Below are positions 15,337-23,332 of a stretch of 43,838 nucleotides of DNA, piece by piece. How positions within the stretch are numbered: position 1 is the stretch's first letter; each line of letters opens with the position of its first letter. Location: contig QZKK01000192.1 in NCBI GenBank assembly GCA_003599475.1, positions 1 to 43,838 on the forward strand. Reading direction: 5' to 3'. This stretch comes from Desulfobacteraceae bacterium. Lineage in GTDB: Bacteria > Desulfobacterota > Desulfobacteria > Desulfobacterales > SURF-15. The notes below the pieces were generated by a model. That model did not search any database, was not told the origin of the DNA, and was given only the letters and a program-made list of their open reading frames with translations. Both the position numbers and the translations under genes were made by a program.

Positions 15337-16947
15337 TCATTCCAATTGGGGCGAAGCCCCTGGGCTCCCGGCCGATTTTAGATGCTTTTGAAGATCCTTG
15401 AGCATCGGCCTGAGGCGCTCCGGCCGATGCCGGGTGATGTCCACCACCTCGGTAATGAATTTGAGAGCCTGTCTCGGGTTGTCGATGAGCCCGCCTCGAT
15501 GGCAGGGCTCGATTACCTTTGCCATCATCGAAGCGAGCTCCGCGCCCGGGCTCAGATCGGAATAGGCAAGCGCATAGAGGGAAAGCACCCGTTCGGAAAG
15601 GGTTACGTAGTCTTGGGTGCGAAAAGGAGTCAAGTCCATGAAACGATTGGCAGGCAGGCTTTCTTCCAAAGCGGCTTTGCCTTCGGGGTCATGGGTTAAG
15701 GCAAACACGCAATAGAGCGGCTGCTCGTCCGTATACCGGTACGAAAAACGCCTGTGTATGGCCTGTCCCCCCTTGGGCAGATCCTGCGGATCGAAACGGA
15801 GCAGCGAGCGGGGAAGACAGGCCGCGGCGAAGGTGCGAAAGAGGATGTCGGCGAAGGTGCGGTCCTGCCCGCGCAGCACGCTGTAGAATTCGGCCTCATC
15901 CACCATAACGGCCAATCCTTTGTAGCCGGCCTGCCGGGCCAATTCGGCGATGCCACCGAGAATCAGGGTGTATAGGTGCGTGACCGTCTGAAAATCCTGA
16001 AGCGCGAAAAGACGGGTCCGGCCGGCGGTAATCCGTCTGAGCTGCTTTTCCAGCTCCACATTGCTCGCCACTTCGGAACCCTCGATCCAATCGATCAGAC
16101 GGTCGCGGGTATCGTCAGGATTCGCGGCTGCACCCAAAACGGCCATATAAAAGAGGGCGGGTCCCAGGTACGGGTGGTAGTCCGGACGGTTCCTGCCGCT
16201 CCACCGGCGGACCAGATCGACATCCCCTGCCGCCTTTTCGAGCAGCGGCCCGAGCCCTCGGGGTTCAAGGGTCGGATCATCCGGATAACGGATGCCGCCG
16301 GCAATTTGCTGAAAGATTCGTCTGGGCTTGTTGGGAAGTACTTCCCTGCTGTCCAGGGTGGCCCGGGCGGCAAGAAATCCTTTCCCCAGGGCCAGCAGCT
16401 CGGCCATTTCGAGAAAATGCGTCTTCCCGCTTCCGTAATCCCCGAGCACCACCCGAAAGCCGCCGTTTCGAGCCGCGTACTCGAGATCCTCATGGATCAC
16501 CACAAGCTCGATGTCTCTTCCGACGGTATAAGCCTCCAGATGGGATGCGGGCACCACCCCGAGCCGGAGCGCCTCGATTGCCTGCCGCGCCGTGACGGAG
16601 TCTTGCTGCAAGGGGGCCGCCGCCGCTTTCACATCGACTGGATGGGAAAGGACTTTGGGGGCGGGTGAGCGATCTTTCCGATTCGATGCGGAAATCCCGG
16701 TCTTCTTCCGGGGGGTGGAAGGATCCGCAGCGGTTTCAGGGTCCGTATATTCCAACTCATCCCTGGGTATTTCCCAGGGGGTACCCGCCATTTCGTCGAA
16801 TTCGACCCGGACCACCCGCCCCCCTCGGAGAAGAGCGATCACCTTCCCGGCACCCCAGTCCGGGTGCCGAATCCTGCCGCCGACCCGGGGCGAGCCGGTC
16901 TTATTGGACATCCTATTGGATATCTCATTGGACATCCTATTGGACAT
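15337..16947 (-). CDS. BrxC/BrxD-like (DUF2791) P-loop ATPase with N-terminal SH3-like domain
   Basis: A 536-residue ATPase. After a short repetitive start, residues 20-68 look like a small beta-barrel (GGRIRHPDWGAGKVIALL then VVRVEFDE), akin to Tudor/SH3-like domains that bind nucleic acid or proteins. A disordered linker follows, then the DUF2791 ATPase with GDYGSGKTH (169-177) and Walker B AVMVDEAEF (346-353). It shares the G-x-YG-GKTH loop with the next gene upstream, yet the two are quite diverged, so they may form a mixed complex. The first codons are four 12-base tandem units that overlap the upstream stop. Three in-frame ATGs (16947, 16935, 16911) are possible starts. Confidence 0.85.
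   Translation of the reverse strand: MSNRMSNEISNRMSNKTGSPRVGGRIRHPDWGAGKVIALLRGGRVVRVEFDEMAGTPWEIPRDELEYTDPETAADPSTPRKKTGISASNRKDRSPAPKVLSHPVDVKAAAAPLQQDSVTARQAIEALRLGVVPASHLEAYTVGRDIELVVIHEDLEYAARNGGFRVVLGDYGSGKTHFLEMAELLALGKGFLAARATLDSREVLPNKPRRIFQQIAGGIRYPDDPTLEPRGLGPLLEKAAGDVDLVRRWSGRNRPDYHPYLGPALFYMAVLGAAANPDDTRDRLIDWIEGSEVASNVELEKQLRRITAGRTRLFALQDFQTVTHLYTLILGGIAELARQAGYKGLAVMVDEAEFYSVLRGQDRTFADILFRTFAAACLPRSLLRFDPQDLPKGGQAIHRRFSYRYTDEQPLYCVFALTHDPEGKAALEESLPANRFMDLTPFRTQDYVTLSERVLSLYALAYSDLSPGAELASMMAKVIEPCHRGGLIDNPRQALKFITEVVDITRHRPERLRPMLKDLQKHLKSAGSPGASPQLE
16900..16947 (-). repeat. Four 12-base tandem units at a stop/start gene junction
   Basis: On the minus strand the unit ATGTCCAATAGG is repeated four times with small changes (units end AGG, GAG, AGG, AAG; the third starts ATA). 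The upstream gene stops in the first unit (GTC CAA TAG), while the downstream gene starts at its ATG. Units two and four offer further in-frame ATGs. Copy-number change would keep frame and alter only the N-terminus. Confidence 0.9.
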
Positions 16948-18217
16948 CTAGGAACGCCTCGTCGTCTATCGGTGCAAGCCGGGTATATCCTCCCTGCACG
17001 ATCCGTTCGGCCTGTTCCGGTGTGATTTTGCCCTGCTTGCCGGCCTTTTGGCCGTAGAGAAAATCCGTGTAGGTCTTGACAAAGAGCCTCCTGTGACTGA
17101 CTTCGAAGGTGTATGCCGCCATTGTGCTCGCGATGAGCTGCCGGTTGTGGGTCTGGATCGTGACGACGGCCTTCCAGCCGGTGGCTTCTTCAAAGATCGT
17201 GGTCAATCTCTCTCCGATTCCGTTTAGAAGCGCAACCGGATCCATATCCAGATGCTCCAGATCGATGACCGCCGCCTGGGGGCTTCTCTCGCTCAGAGGA
17301 ACCGGGCTTTTCAGACGCTGATCCAGGGCCGGATAATCCGGAACCACGTTTCTTAAAAATTCCGGCGGCACGGCATACAGAAAAAGGGTCGAGGGGAGGC
17401 GCGCCTGGCCGCACAAATCGATGACCTGACGGAGATTGTCCCCCACGGCCAGCATCTTTCGGCTGGTAAGGGATAAGTTCCGGTCCACCTCATCGAACAG
17501 CAGGACGATTCCGGGGAGTCCGAAACCGGAGACGATCTGAGAAAGACTCCTGAGCATCTTGAATCCGGTGGAAGGTTCGATCGCCTCGAAAACTCCCAGG
17601 GGTCGGGTGTCGGTCTGGGGCACCGGCTCCCCGAGCAGCCATGGCTCCAGGATCGCCTCACGGCCGGCCTCCCCTTGAAGGTAGGCGGCCATAAACGCAG
17701 TGGCTGCCTTGCGGAAGGAATGGCTCTCCGTTGAGACACGCGCTGCGGTCTGATGGATCCACTTCAGTGCCCTTTCTTCTCCCATGGAGGCCCGCCTGTC
17801 ATCTGCCAGATCCCTGAGCAGGTCGGGCAGGCTGCGGGTCGGTTCGATCCCTTCGGCCGGAGGCGGGCTGGTCAGATTGACGGCGACTGCGGTGTAGACC
17901 TTCACCGGATCGTCGTAGGGACACTCCCTGGGCGACAGATTGACAAGCGAGGTGAGAAACCCATGCCGCCAGGCCAGATCCCGGACGCAGTAGAGAAAAT
18001 GGGTCTTTCCGCCCCCGTAGTATCCCTGAACCAGCTTGAAGCTCGATCCCCTCGGGTTGTGCTTGAGCCTGGCCAGGTACTCCTGCTCCAGGATGCGCAG
18101 GTAGGAGTCGTTTCCCACATTGAGATAGGTGATCCCCTGTTCCGGCGGCTGCCCGGACTCACCGACCCGTTGGAGGATGTGTTTGGCCAGTTCGGGTTGG
18201 AGGGATGTTTTACTCAT
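16937..18217 (-). CDS. BrxD-like (DUF2791) P-loop ATPase
   Basis: A 426-residue ATPase of the DUF2791 (BrxC/BrxD) family. Walker A GYYGGGKTH is at 65-73 and Walker B IVLLFDEVDR at 237-246, followed by an arginine-rich sensor-like region. The N-terminus has the family pattern: a helical start, a GNDSYLRILEQEYLARL helix, and the P-loop after SSFKLVQ. BrxD ATPases act with Lhr-type helicases in type 2 BREX; the same pairing is seen here without the BREX phosphatase PglZ or methylase PglX. I chose the ATG at 18217 because GGGAGAG sits about 7 bases before it; the ATG at 18232 would lie 3 bases after the upstream stop. Confidence 0.87.
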   Translation of the reverse strand: MSKTSLQPELAKHILQRVGESGQPPEQGITYLNVGNDSYLRILEQEYLARLKHNPRGSSFKLVQGYYGGGKTHFLYCVRDLAWRHGFLTSLVNLSPRECPYDDPVKVYTAVAVNLTSPPPAEGIEPTRSLPDLLRDLADDRRASMGEERALKWIHQTAARVSTESHSFRKAATAFMAAYLQGEAGREAILEPWLLGEPVPQTDTRPLGVFEAIEPSTGFKMLRSLSQIVSGFGLPGIVLLFDEVDRNLSLTSRKMLAVGDNLRQVIDLCGQARLPSTLFLYAVPPEFLRNVVPDYPALDQRLKSPVPLSERSPQAAVIDLEHLDMDPVALLNGIGERLTTIFEEATGWKAVVTIQTHNRQLIASTMAAYTFEVSHRRLFVKTYTDFLYGQKAGKQGKITPEQAERIVQGGYTRLAPIDDEAFLDVQ

Positions 18218-18235
18218 GTTCGGCTCTCCCATAGA

Positions 18236-19084
18236 CTAGCTGCCGGCAGGGGAAAACCAGATGGTCAGGTAGTATTGCCCCTGGCCGGGATTCTCCTCTA
18301 CGTAGAGCACCCCCTTTTTGTTCTGCGTGGAGGATCCGGTGGCGGCCCCCAGATTCACCCTCCATCCGTTTCGCTGCAACAGGCCGCTTCGCCTCAGCCT
18401 GGACAAATCATAGGCCATCCGTGCTCGTCCGTAGGGGCTGTAGTTTCCTGCCACCGGATCGGAGCGGAATTTTTCGCTCTGGAAAGACAGGGCCACGTAA
18501 GGGATCAGATCGGTAAGAACGAGTCTTTCCCCCGGACGGCTCTTCTCTTCAAAGATCTGTATTCGGTAGGCACCGCAGAGGGCATCGAAAAATTGCTCCG
18601 AAGACCATCCCTTCTCGAGCATCTTCAGATTCTTGAGGCATGCGGCCGGTATCTGGTCAGGCTTTGCCGGAAGCTCCTCCAGCGCCAGCCTGGCATAATT
18701 GATCTGTGCCATGTTCTGATCGAGATTCACGGAAACCGTAAACGGCGGAAGCGAAAACTCCATCGGTTCCGAAGTGATCATTTTGCATGCCAGGCCCTGA
18801 CTTTCGGCCTTTTCGTGCAGCATGCGTCCGAACTCGATTTTCCGCCGATTGGCGCGCTGCTGCTGGTCTGCAGCCGTCGACTTCAAGAGCTCGGTAAAAT
18901 CGATTTCCAGCCCCAAAGCCTTCGGATCGGATCGTTCGAGAATCTTGCACGCCTCCCCCACCTGGCGGGGCGATTCCAGTGTATCGGCCGAGGCCAGCTT
19001 TTTGAGGGCATTGTGCAATTTTGAAATTTCCCTGCTTTTTTTATCCACCTCGAGAAACAGGCGTTGTGCAAGCTCATCGATCAT
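18236..19084 (-). CDS. Hypothetical protein of the helicase-ATPase operon, possible winged helix at C-terminus
   Basis: A 282-residue protein with no family I can name. The first 80 residues are helical and charged, probably coiled coil (EVDKKSREISKLHNALKKLA). The centre holds a strand-rich part (EFSLPPFTVSVNLDQNMAQI). The last third has a helix pair, AYDLSRLRRSGLLQRNGW, and a beta hairpin that could form a winged helix, with a terminal YYLTIWF. It may bind DNA or bridge the ATPases to DNA. GGAGG lies 4 bases before the ATG at 19084; an earlier frame start at 19189 would overlap the upstream gene. It sits between the zinc-binding-like gene and the BrxD-like ATPase. Confidence 0.75.
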   Translation of the reverse strand: MIDELAQRLFLEVDKKSREISKLHNALKKLASADTLESPRQVGEACKILERSDPKALGLEIDFTELLKSTAADQQQRANRRKIEFGRMLHEKAESQGLACKMITSEPMEFSLPPFTVSVNLDQNMAQINYARLALEELPAKPDQIPAACLKNLKMLEKGWSSEQFFDALCGAYRIQIFEEKSRPGERLVLTDLIPYVALSFQSEKFRSDPVAGNYSPYGRARMAYDLSRLRRSGLLQRNGWRVNLGAATGSSTQNKKGVLYVEENPGQGQYYLTIWFSPAGS

Positions 19085-19113
19085 GCTGCCTCCATACTCT
19101 TTGTTTCCTCCCG

Positions 19114-20292
19114 CTATCCGCTCATGCCGAGGCGTTTCAAGATCTCGTCGACTTTCGACGGAGGCCGCTTTCCCCGGCAGCAGGGACACGCTTTTTCATT
19201 CGTATAACGCAACAGGCAGGCCGCGCATAACAGATGCAGGGAATCGTCGCAGAATCCGAGCGTGTAAGTGTCCGCACCGCAGGCTTCACAGGCCATCGGG
19301 TCAAACCTCTTTGAGAGGAGGTTGTAGGTCAAACCGAGGCTTCTTTGTCCCTTGCGGCGTTTGATCAGCAGGTCGCAGCGCCTTACGGGAAGCCGGGCCA
19401 GGAGCAGGGTCAGCGGACGAAACGTGAGACGAAGCCTGTATTTCTCTTTCAGGGCGGCAAGCTTTCGGAATTTCTCGCCGGCAAGCTGATGGATCTTTTC
19501 CTTCCGGATATCTAGATCGGTCCCCGTCATCTGCCGTCTTCGGATTTCTTCTTCCATCTCGTCGCTTAAGTCCTTGAAGTAGGTCTCGATCCGATTGATG
19601 TCGCGGAGATGATGCCGCACTACGGTCTCTTTGAATTCGGCCATCCGTTCGTCAGCCTGGCGGATGGCCCGGTCACAGGCGGCCATGAACAAGGTATCCA
19701 GTTTCTTGTTCGTAAAATCCGACGGCTCGACACTTAAGGGCTGCCAATCGAGCGCCTGACGAAAGATGAGATCCGGAAGCTCCGGGCAGCCTGCCCCGAC
19801 CGATGAAACACATACATGATGCACCTCTTCGCGCCTCTCGTCCGCTTCTGCGGCAACTTCAAACGACCAGAGCCAGTAATCCAGCCAGCTTTCATGCTCT
19901 CCGGTTTCCTTGAATGTCGCATTCGGAAATCCGAAACAGCTCCCCGGGTCCAGACCGGCCTGCTTTCGAGAGGGGGGGGAGGGCATACGCACCGAAGCGG
20001 TCCGGCCTGTTTCAAGGGCCATGGGGATGGCCCGATCCAGAAGCTCTGTCCCGAAGTCGATGGGAATCCCGATAGGAGTCGGGGACGGTTCGGCAGCGGC
20101 CTCTGTTCTGCCCGAAATGGTGACAAGCGATTCCGGAAGGCCGAGGTGATGCTGTATTTCCTGGGGAAGCAGCGCCTGGAAACGGTCTTTCGAGTCGCTC
20201 CACTCCACCACACCTTCATTTTCCTCGATCAAGTTTCCCGCAAATTCAAGTAAGCTGTTCACCGGCGCCTCAAATCTCGTAATCGTTTGCAA
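19114..20292 (-). CDS. Hypothetical SNF2-partner protein with C-terminal cysteine cluster
   Basis: A 392-residue protein of unknown family. The middle (about 205-290) is a long charged helix, likely coiled coil. The C-terminus carries nine metal-ligand candidates, eight Cys and one His: C335, C338, C348, H353, C356, C359, C369, C371 and C372. This fits a zinc ribbon or RING/treble-clef-like cross-brace. It overlaps the end of the SNF2 gene by 23 bases, so the two are translated together and probably act together. A DNA- or protein-binding adaptor for the SNF2 motor is the simplest reading (inference). Confidence 0.78.
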   Translation of the reverse strand: MQTITRFEAPVNSLLEFAGNLIEENEGVVEWSDSKDRFQALLPQEIQHHLGLPESLVTISGRTEAAAEPSPTPIGIPIDFGTELLDRAIPMALETGRTASVRMPSPPSRKQAGLDPGSCFGFPNATFKETGEHESWLDYWLWSFEVAAEADERREEVHHVCVSSVGAGCPELPDLIFRQALDWQPLSVEPSDFTNKKLDTLFMAACDRAIRQADERMAEFKETVVRHHLRDINRIETYFKDLSDEMEEEIRRRQMTGTDLDIRKEKIHQLAGEKFRKLAALKEKYRLRLTFRPLTLLLARLPVRRCDLLIKRRKGQRSLGLTYNLLSKRFDPMACEACGADTYTLGFCDDSLHLLCAACLLRYTNEKACPCCRGKRPPSKVDEILKRLGMSG

Positions 20293-22684
20293 AAATTTCG
20301 CTGTCGAGCCGTTTTATCTTGGCGTACTGCTCTCTTGCCGCCAGCAGCTCATCCCCGAGGCGGTCAAAGGCTTCCGTGATATCCTGCTCGTTTTTACTTT
20401 CCCCATAGATATCCAGGATCCGATCTTCGAATTCCTTTTCGCTTTTGGTCTGGCCGAGCACAAGATCCATCTCCCCGATGACAAGCTCGAACATGTTGAT
20501 GCGCCTGTCCAGCACCTCCAGAATGTGGTGCTCGGCCGTATCGGCGGAGCACAAATTGTACACGTGTACGGGGCGGGTCTGGCCGATGCGGTGGATCCGG
20601 CCGATGCGCTGCTCGATCTTCATGGGATTCCAGGGCAGATCGAAGTTGACCATGGTCGAGCAGAACTGGAGATTTCGCCCCTCTCCTCCGATCTCGGAGC
20701 AGAGCATGACATCGGTTCCGTCCTGGAAGGCGCACACGGCACGGTCCTTGTCCGCCGCGCTCATTTGGCCGTGGAACATGGAAAAGCCGATCCCGGATTC
20801 GGAAAGGCGTTGCGCGATTTCTTCCAAGGTGGCGGAAAAGCGCGAAAAGACGAGCACCTTACTCTTGCTTATTTTCAAAAGATCCAGAAGGCGAGCCGTC
20901 TTTGAGGTGTTCGGAACGTATTCGCAGAGCTTTGCCAATCGGGTCATCCGGCTTTTCATGTTGTCGTCCAGATCGGAATGCCCGGCCATTTTCAACAATG
21001 TCTTCCGGACCGCACGCGGGCTGGACCCCGCCTCCTGGAGCAGCAGGCCCAACGCCAACCGGGATACATTGCTTTGAAATCCCTCTCTGACCAGATCGGT
21101 CAGCTTGGCGTACAATTCACGCTCGGCAGGCTCTCCCTCCACCAGCACCGTGGAGGCGTGCCTTGCAGGGAGCTTGATATCGGCGATCGCCCGGGTATTT
21201 CGAATCATCACCTCTCCGACAAGCTCCCGGAGACGTTCCCGATTGCGCGGCTGGGTCGGATCCCCCCGCAGCACGAAGCTGCGTCTGAAGGAGGTCTTGG
21301 TCCCCAATTGCCCCGGCTTCAACAGGGTGACCAGGCTGAATAGATCCATCAGGTTGTTCTCGACCGGGGTTGCGCTCAGCAGCAGCAGAAAGCGGCTTTT
21401 CAGCTCGTTTACGAGCATCCAGCCCGCCGTCCCGTCGTTTTTTACGTGGTGGGCTTCGTCGACGATGACCAGATCGAATCGGATGCTGCCGAGAAGCGGC
21501 CGGTTCCGTTTGTTTCGAGCCAGGGCCAGTGAAGCGACGATCAGGTCGTTTACTTTCCAGAAGCCCTCCGGATCCTGACGCAACTCACCGTTTTCGGTGG
21601 AAACAGGGGCAATGCCGAACTTCGATGACAGCTCCTCACACCACTGGCTGACAAGAGCGGGCGGGGTCAGGATCAGCGCTTTTTTAACCATCCCGCGAAG
21701 CATATACTCCTTGAGCACCATGCCCGCTTCGATGGTCTTCCCCAATCCGACCTCATCGGCCAAAAGCACCCTCCCCCGGAATGAGCGCATGACCTTGCGG
21801 ACGGTCTCGACCTGATAGTTGTATTGCTCGATATCCTTCAGCGTATTCAAACAGATCAGACTGTCGAAATGGTCGGCCTGAGAGATCCGGCTTGCCTGCT
21901 GGGCCAGGAAATACTTTGATATGCCGGAGACATTTCCTGCGGCAAAACGCTCGTGAAGCTCGGCGGGGCTTCCGACCGCAGCCGAAAGAACGATTTTCGG
22001 CTTCTCCTTGACCAGGACCGCATCGATCCCCTTTATTTCGGTATCCGATGGCTTTTGCTCCGGAATTCGATCGGCATGCTTCGCCTTCTGCCGTTTGATA
22101 CGGCCAGGATTTCCCTTCTTTTCCGCCCGGGCTTTGGCAGGCTGCCCCGCCTTTTCTTTGGACACGGCTCCGGCTTTCGCCGACTTGCGCACCCCGGACG
22201 CGTCCGGCCCTGATGAATTTAATGAATTAAGCCCCACTTTGCTTCGACAGGCTTGCAAGCAGCTTTGGATCGTCCACGGCCTGTATCCCCATTCTTCCAG
22301 TAGATGGGGGGGCAGCTCCCGGGCTTTTTCCAGAAGCGGCAGCGCTTTTTTGTAGTGGGAAAGCTCGAATTCTTTTACACCATAGACCGCGTTGTATTCC
22401 GGTCTTAGGCATCCGATTTTATTGATCCGCTCAAGGCACCGGACAATATCCCGGGGATGATAATTTTCTTCAACCAGGATGCGGAGCGTCAGGCGATGAG
22501 CAGGCTCGTACCCGGGAAACCTCAAAGTAAAACCCCTGATCATATCCAAGGCAAGATCCGGCTCACCCGAGCGCCACTTTGACTCGGCAATGTCCAGGGC
22601 GGAAGCATAAAAGCTTTTCCCCCCGGTGGAAACCCCGGCGAAATCTGCCGATTCCGGTTTCCTTTTGTTCGCATTTACAGACAC
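20270..22684 (-). CDS. SNF2-family (RapA-like) helicase/translocase with N-terminal helical repeats
   Basis: An 804-residue protein. Residues 25-150 are TPR-like helices, 155-215 a Lys/Ala/Pro-rich linker, and 275 onward the SNF2 motor. Motif I is DEVGLGKT (310-317), motif II DEAH (409-412), motif III SATP (437-440), motif V GGEGRNLQF, and motif VI QRIGRIHRIGQ (about 692-702). SNF2 proteins move along duplex DNA and remodel bound proteins; relatives occur in DISARM (DrmD) and other defence systems. It is the first gene of the operon. The GTG at 22684 has GGGAGG 7 bases upstream, about 86 bases after the predicted transcription start. Confidence 0.92.
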   Translation of the reverse strand: MSVNANKRKPESADFAGVSTGGKSFYASALDIAESKWRSGEPDLALDMIRGFTLRFPGYEPAHRLTLRILVEENYHPRDIVRCLERINKIGCLRPEYNAVYGVKEFELSHYKKALPLLEKARELPPHLLEEWGYRPWTIQSCLQACRSKVGLNSLNSSGPDASGVRKSAKAGAVSKEKAGQPAKARAEKKGNPGRIKRQKAKHADRIPEQKPSDTEIKGIDAVLVKEKPKIVLSAAVGSPAELHERFAAGNVSGISKYFLAQQASRISQADHFDSLICLNTLKDIEQYNYQVETVRKVMRSFRGRVLLADEVGLGKTIEAGMVLKEYMLRGMVKKALILTPPALVSQWCEELSSKFGIAPVSTENGELRQDPEGFWKVNDLIVASLALARNKRNRPLLGSIRFDLVIVDEAHHVKNDGTAGWMLVNELKSRFLLLLSATPVENNLMDLFSLVTLLKPGQLGTKTSFRRSFVLRGDPTQPRNRERLRELVGEVMIRNTRAIADIKLPARHASTVLVEGEPAERELYAKLTDLVREGFQSNVSRLALGLLLQEAGSSPRAVRKTLLKMAGHSDLDDNMKSRMTRLAKLCEYVPNTSKTARLLDLLKISKSKVLVFSRFSATLEEIAQRLSESGIGFSMFHGQMSAADKDRAVCAFQDGTDVMLCSEIGGEGRNLQFCSTMVNFDLPWNPMKIEQRIGRIHRIGQTRPVHVYNLCSADTAEHHILEVLDRRINMFELVIGEMDLVLGQTKSEKEFEDRILDIYGESKNEQDITEAFDRLGDELLAAREQYAKIKRLDSEIFANDYEI

Positions 22685-22776
22685 TTCATAGCCTCCCGTA
22701 TGGCTCTGTCATGGTGTCTTTGTCGGAAAAGGCATGCTTCGGAGATCATTCGCTTATCACACGACTAGCGGGCGTC

Positions 22777-22805
22777 AGTATAGATTCGAACAAATTGTGT
22801 GTCAA
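22777..22805 (-). promoter_or_regulatory. Near-consensus sigma-70 promoter of the helicase-ATPase operon
   Basis: On the minus strand TTGACA (22805-22800) is followed after exactly 17 bases by TATACT (22782-22777). That is a 6/6 match at -35 and a 5/6 match at -10. A run of A and T lies just upstream. It points at the SNF2 gene with a leader of about 86 bases. Confidence 0.8.
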
Positions 22806-22859
22806 TAAAAAATAACCACAATATCTAGATATGATCGTGGTCCCGATCGTATCAATCCA

Positions 22860-22999
22860 GCGCATTTTTTATGCTTCCGCCAGAGTGTGGCCGGATCGTA
22901 TTCCGCAAGGAGTCGGATATCGTCTGAGCGCTCCCGTAAGCGCGGCATGAAAATTTCGATGTCGTTCAATCGAAAATATAGATCCTGACGAAAACGCTC
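22860..22999 (-). pseudogene. Fragment of a sigma-54 response regulator (NtrC/AlgB type)
   Basis: The minus strand reads FRQDLYFRLNDIEIF then MPRLRERSDDIRLLAE, the AAA+ segment that follows the sensor loop in NtrC-type regulators. It jumps directly to YDPATLWRKHKK, the last residues of an AlgB-like helix-turn-helix. About 80-100 residues between the two are missing, and nothing recognisable remains of the rest of the gene. It compares with FREDLFYRLNVIQID and IDQATLWRKRKQ in the intact gene at bases 1-957. Confidence 0.82.
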
Positions 23000-23023
23000 C
23001 TCCTTTGGAACATATTCGCTCCT

Positions 23024-23058
23024 TCTTGCAGATTGCAAGGATTTCCGAATCCTTGCAA
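23024..23058. promoter_or_regulatory. Dyads upstream of the trk sigma-54 promoter
   Basis: TCTTG-N7-CAAGG at 23024-23040 is one base off the kdp dyads (CCTTG-N7-CAAGG). Overlapping it, arms TTGCAAGGATT (23033-23043) and AATCCTTGCAA (23048-23058) make a perfect 11-base inverted repeat with a 4-base centre. A weaker relative, TCGTG-N7-CAAGA, lies at 23121-23137, about 108 bases before the expected transcription start. Confidence 0.6.
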
Positions 23059-23211
23059 ACAAGCAGAGCCCCGTCGGGAGTCAAATGATACCGGAAATAT
23101 TGCATCCTGCCATCTCGATTTCGTGCAAAATGCAAGATTTTCTGCGACTCGGCTCCTTCCGACATCCGAATACATTTTATAACATACTGGTTTTGAGTAT
23201 ATTTTTAAATC

Positions 23212-23227
23212 TGGCACCGAATCTGCA
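23212..23227 (+). promoter_or_regulatory. Sigma-54 promoter of the trk/ktr locus
   Basis: TGGCACC-GAAT-CTGCA fits the -24/-12 consensus with one change (CTGC for TTGC). The GG (23213-23214) and GC (23225-23226) are 10 bases apart, as in the kdp promoter. Transcription would start near 23237 and enter the gene at 23333. Confidence 0.72.
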
Positions 23228-23332
23228 CCACGTCTGGAATTCCGGAGCCGGGTCGAACCTCCTTTGCCGATAGGGCATGGAAAACAACCGGCCGCGGTTT
23301 CCTGAAATGAAAGATGAAAGGCGGCTTAACGC

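Larger units (their letters stand above)
22685..23332. other. 648-base intergenic region between the helicase operon and the trk locus
   Basis: No intact gene is visible. Left to right it holds the leader and promoter of the minus-strand helicase operon (to 22805), a decayed sigma-54 regulator fragment (22860-22999, minus), two overlapping dyads (23024-23058), and a sigma-54 promoter pointing right (23212-23227). A leader of about 95 bases reaches the ATG at 23333. Confidence 0.7.

Noticed and set aside
16900..16947. CRISPR array
   Set aside because: Units are 12 bases with no spacers and are translated; they are coding tandem repeats.
13216..22684. Complete BREX or DISARM system
   Set aside because: The ATPases and helicases resemble BREX and DISARM parts, but PglZ, PglX, BrxL, DrmA, DrmB and DrmC are all absent in the window.
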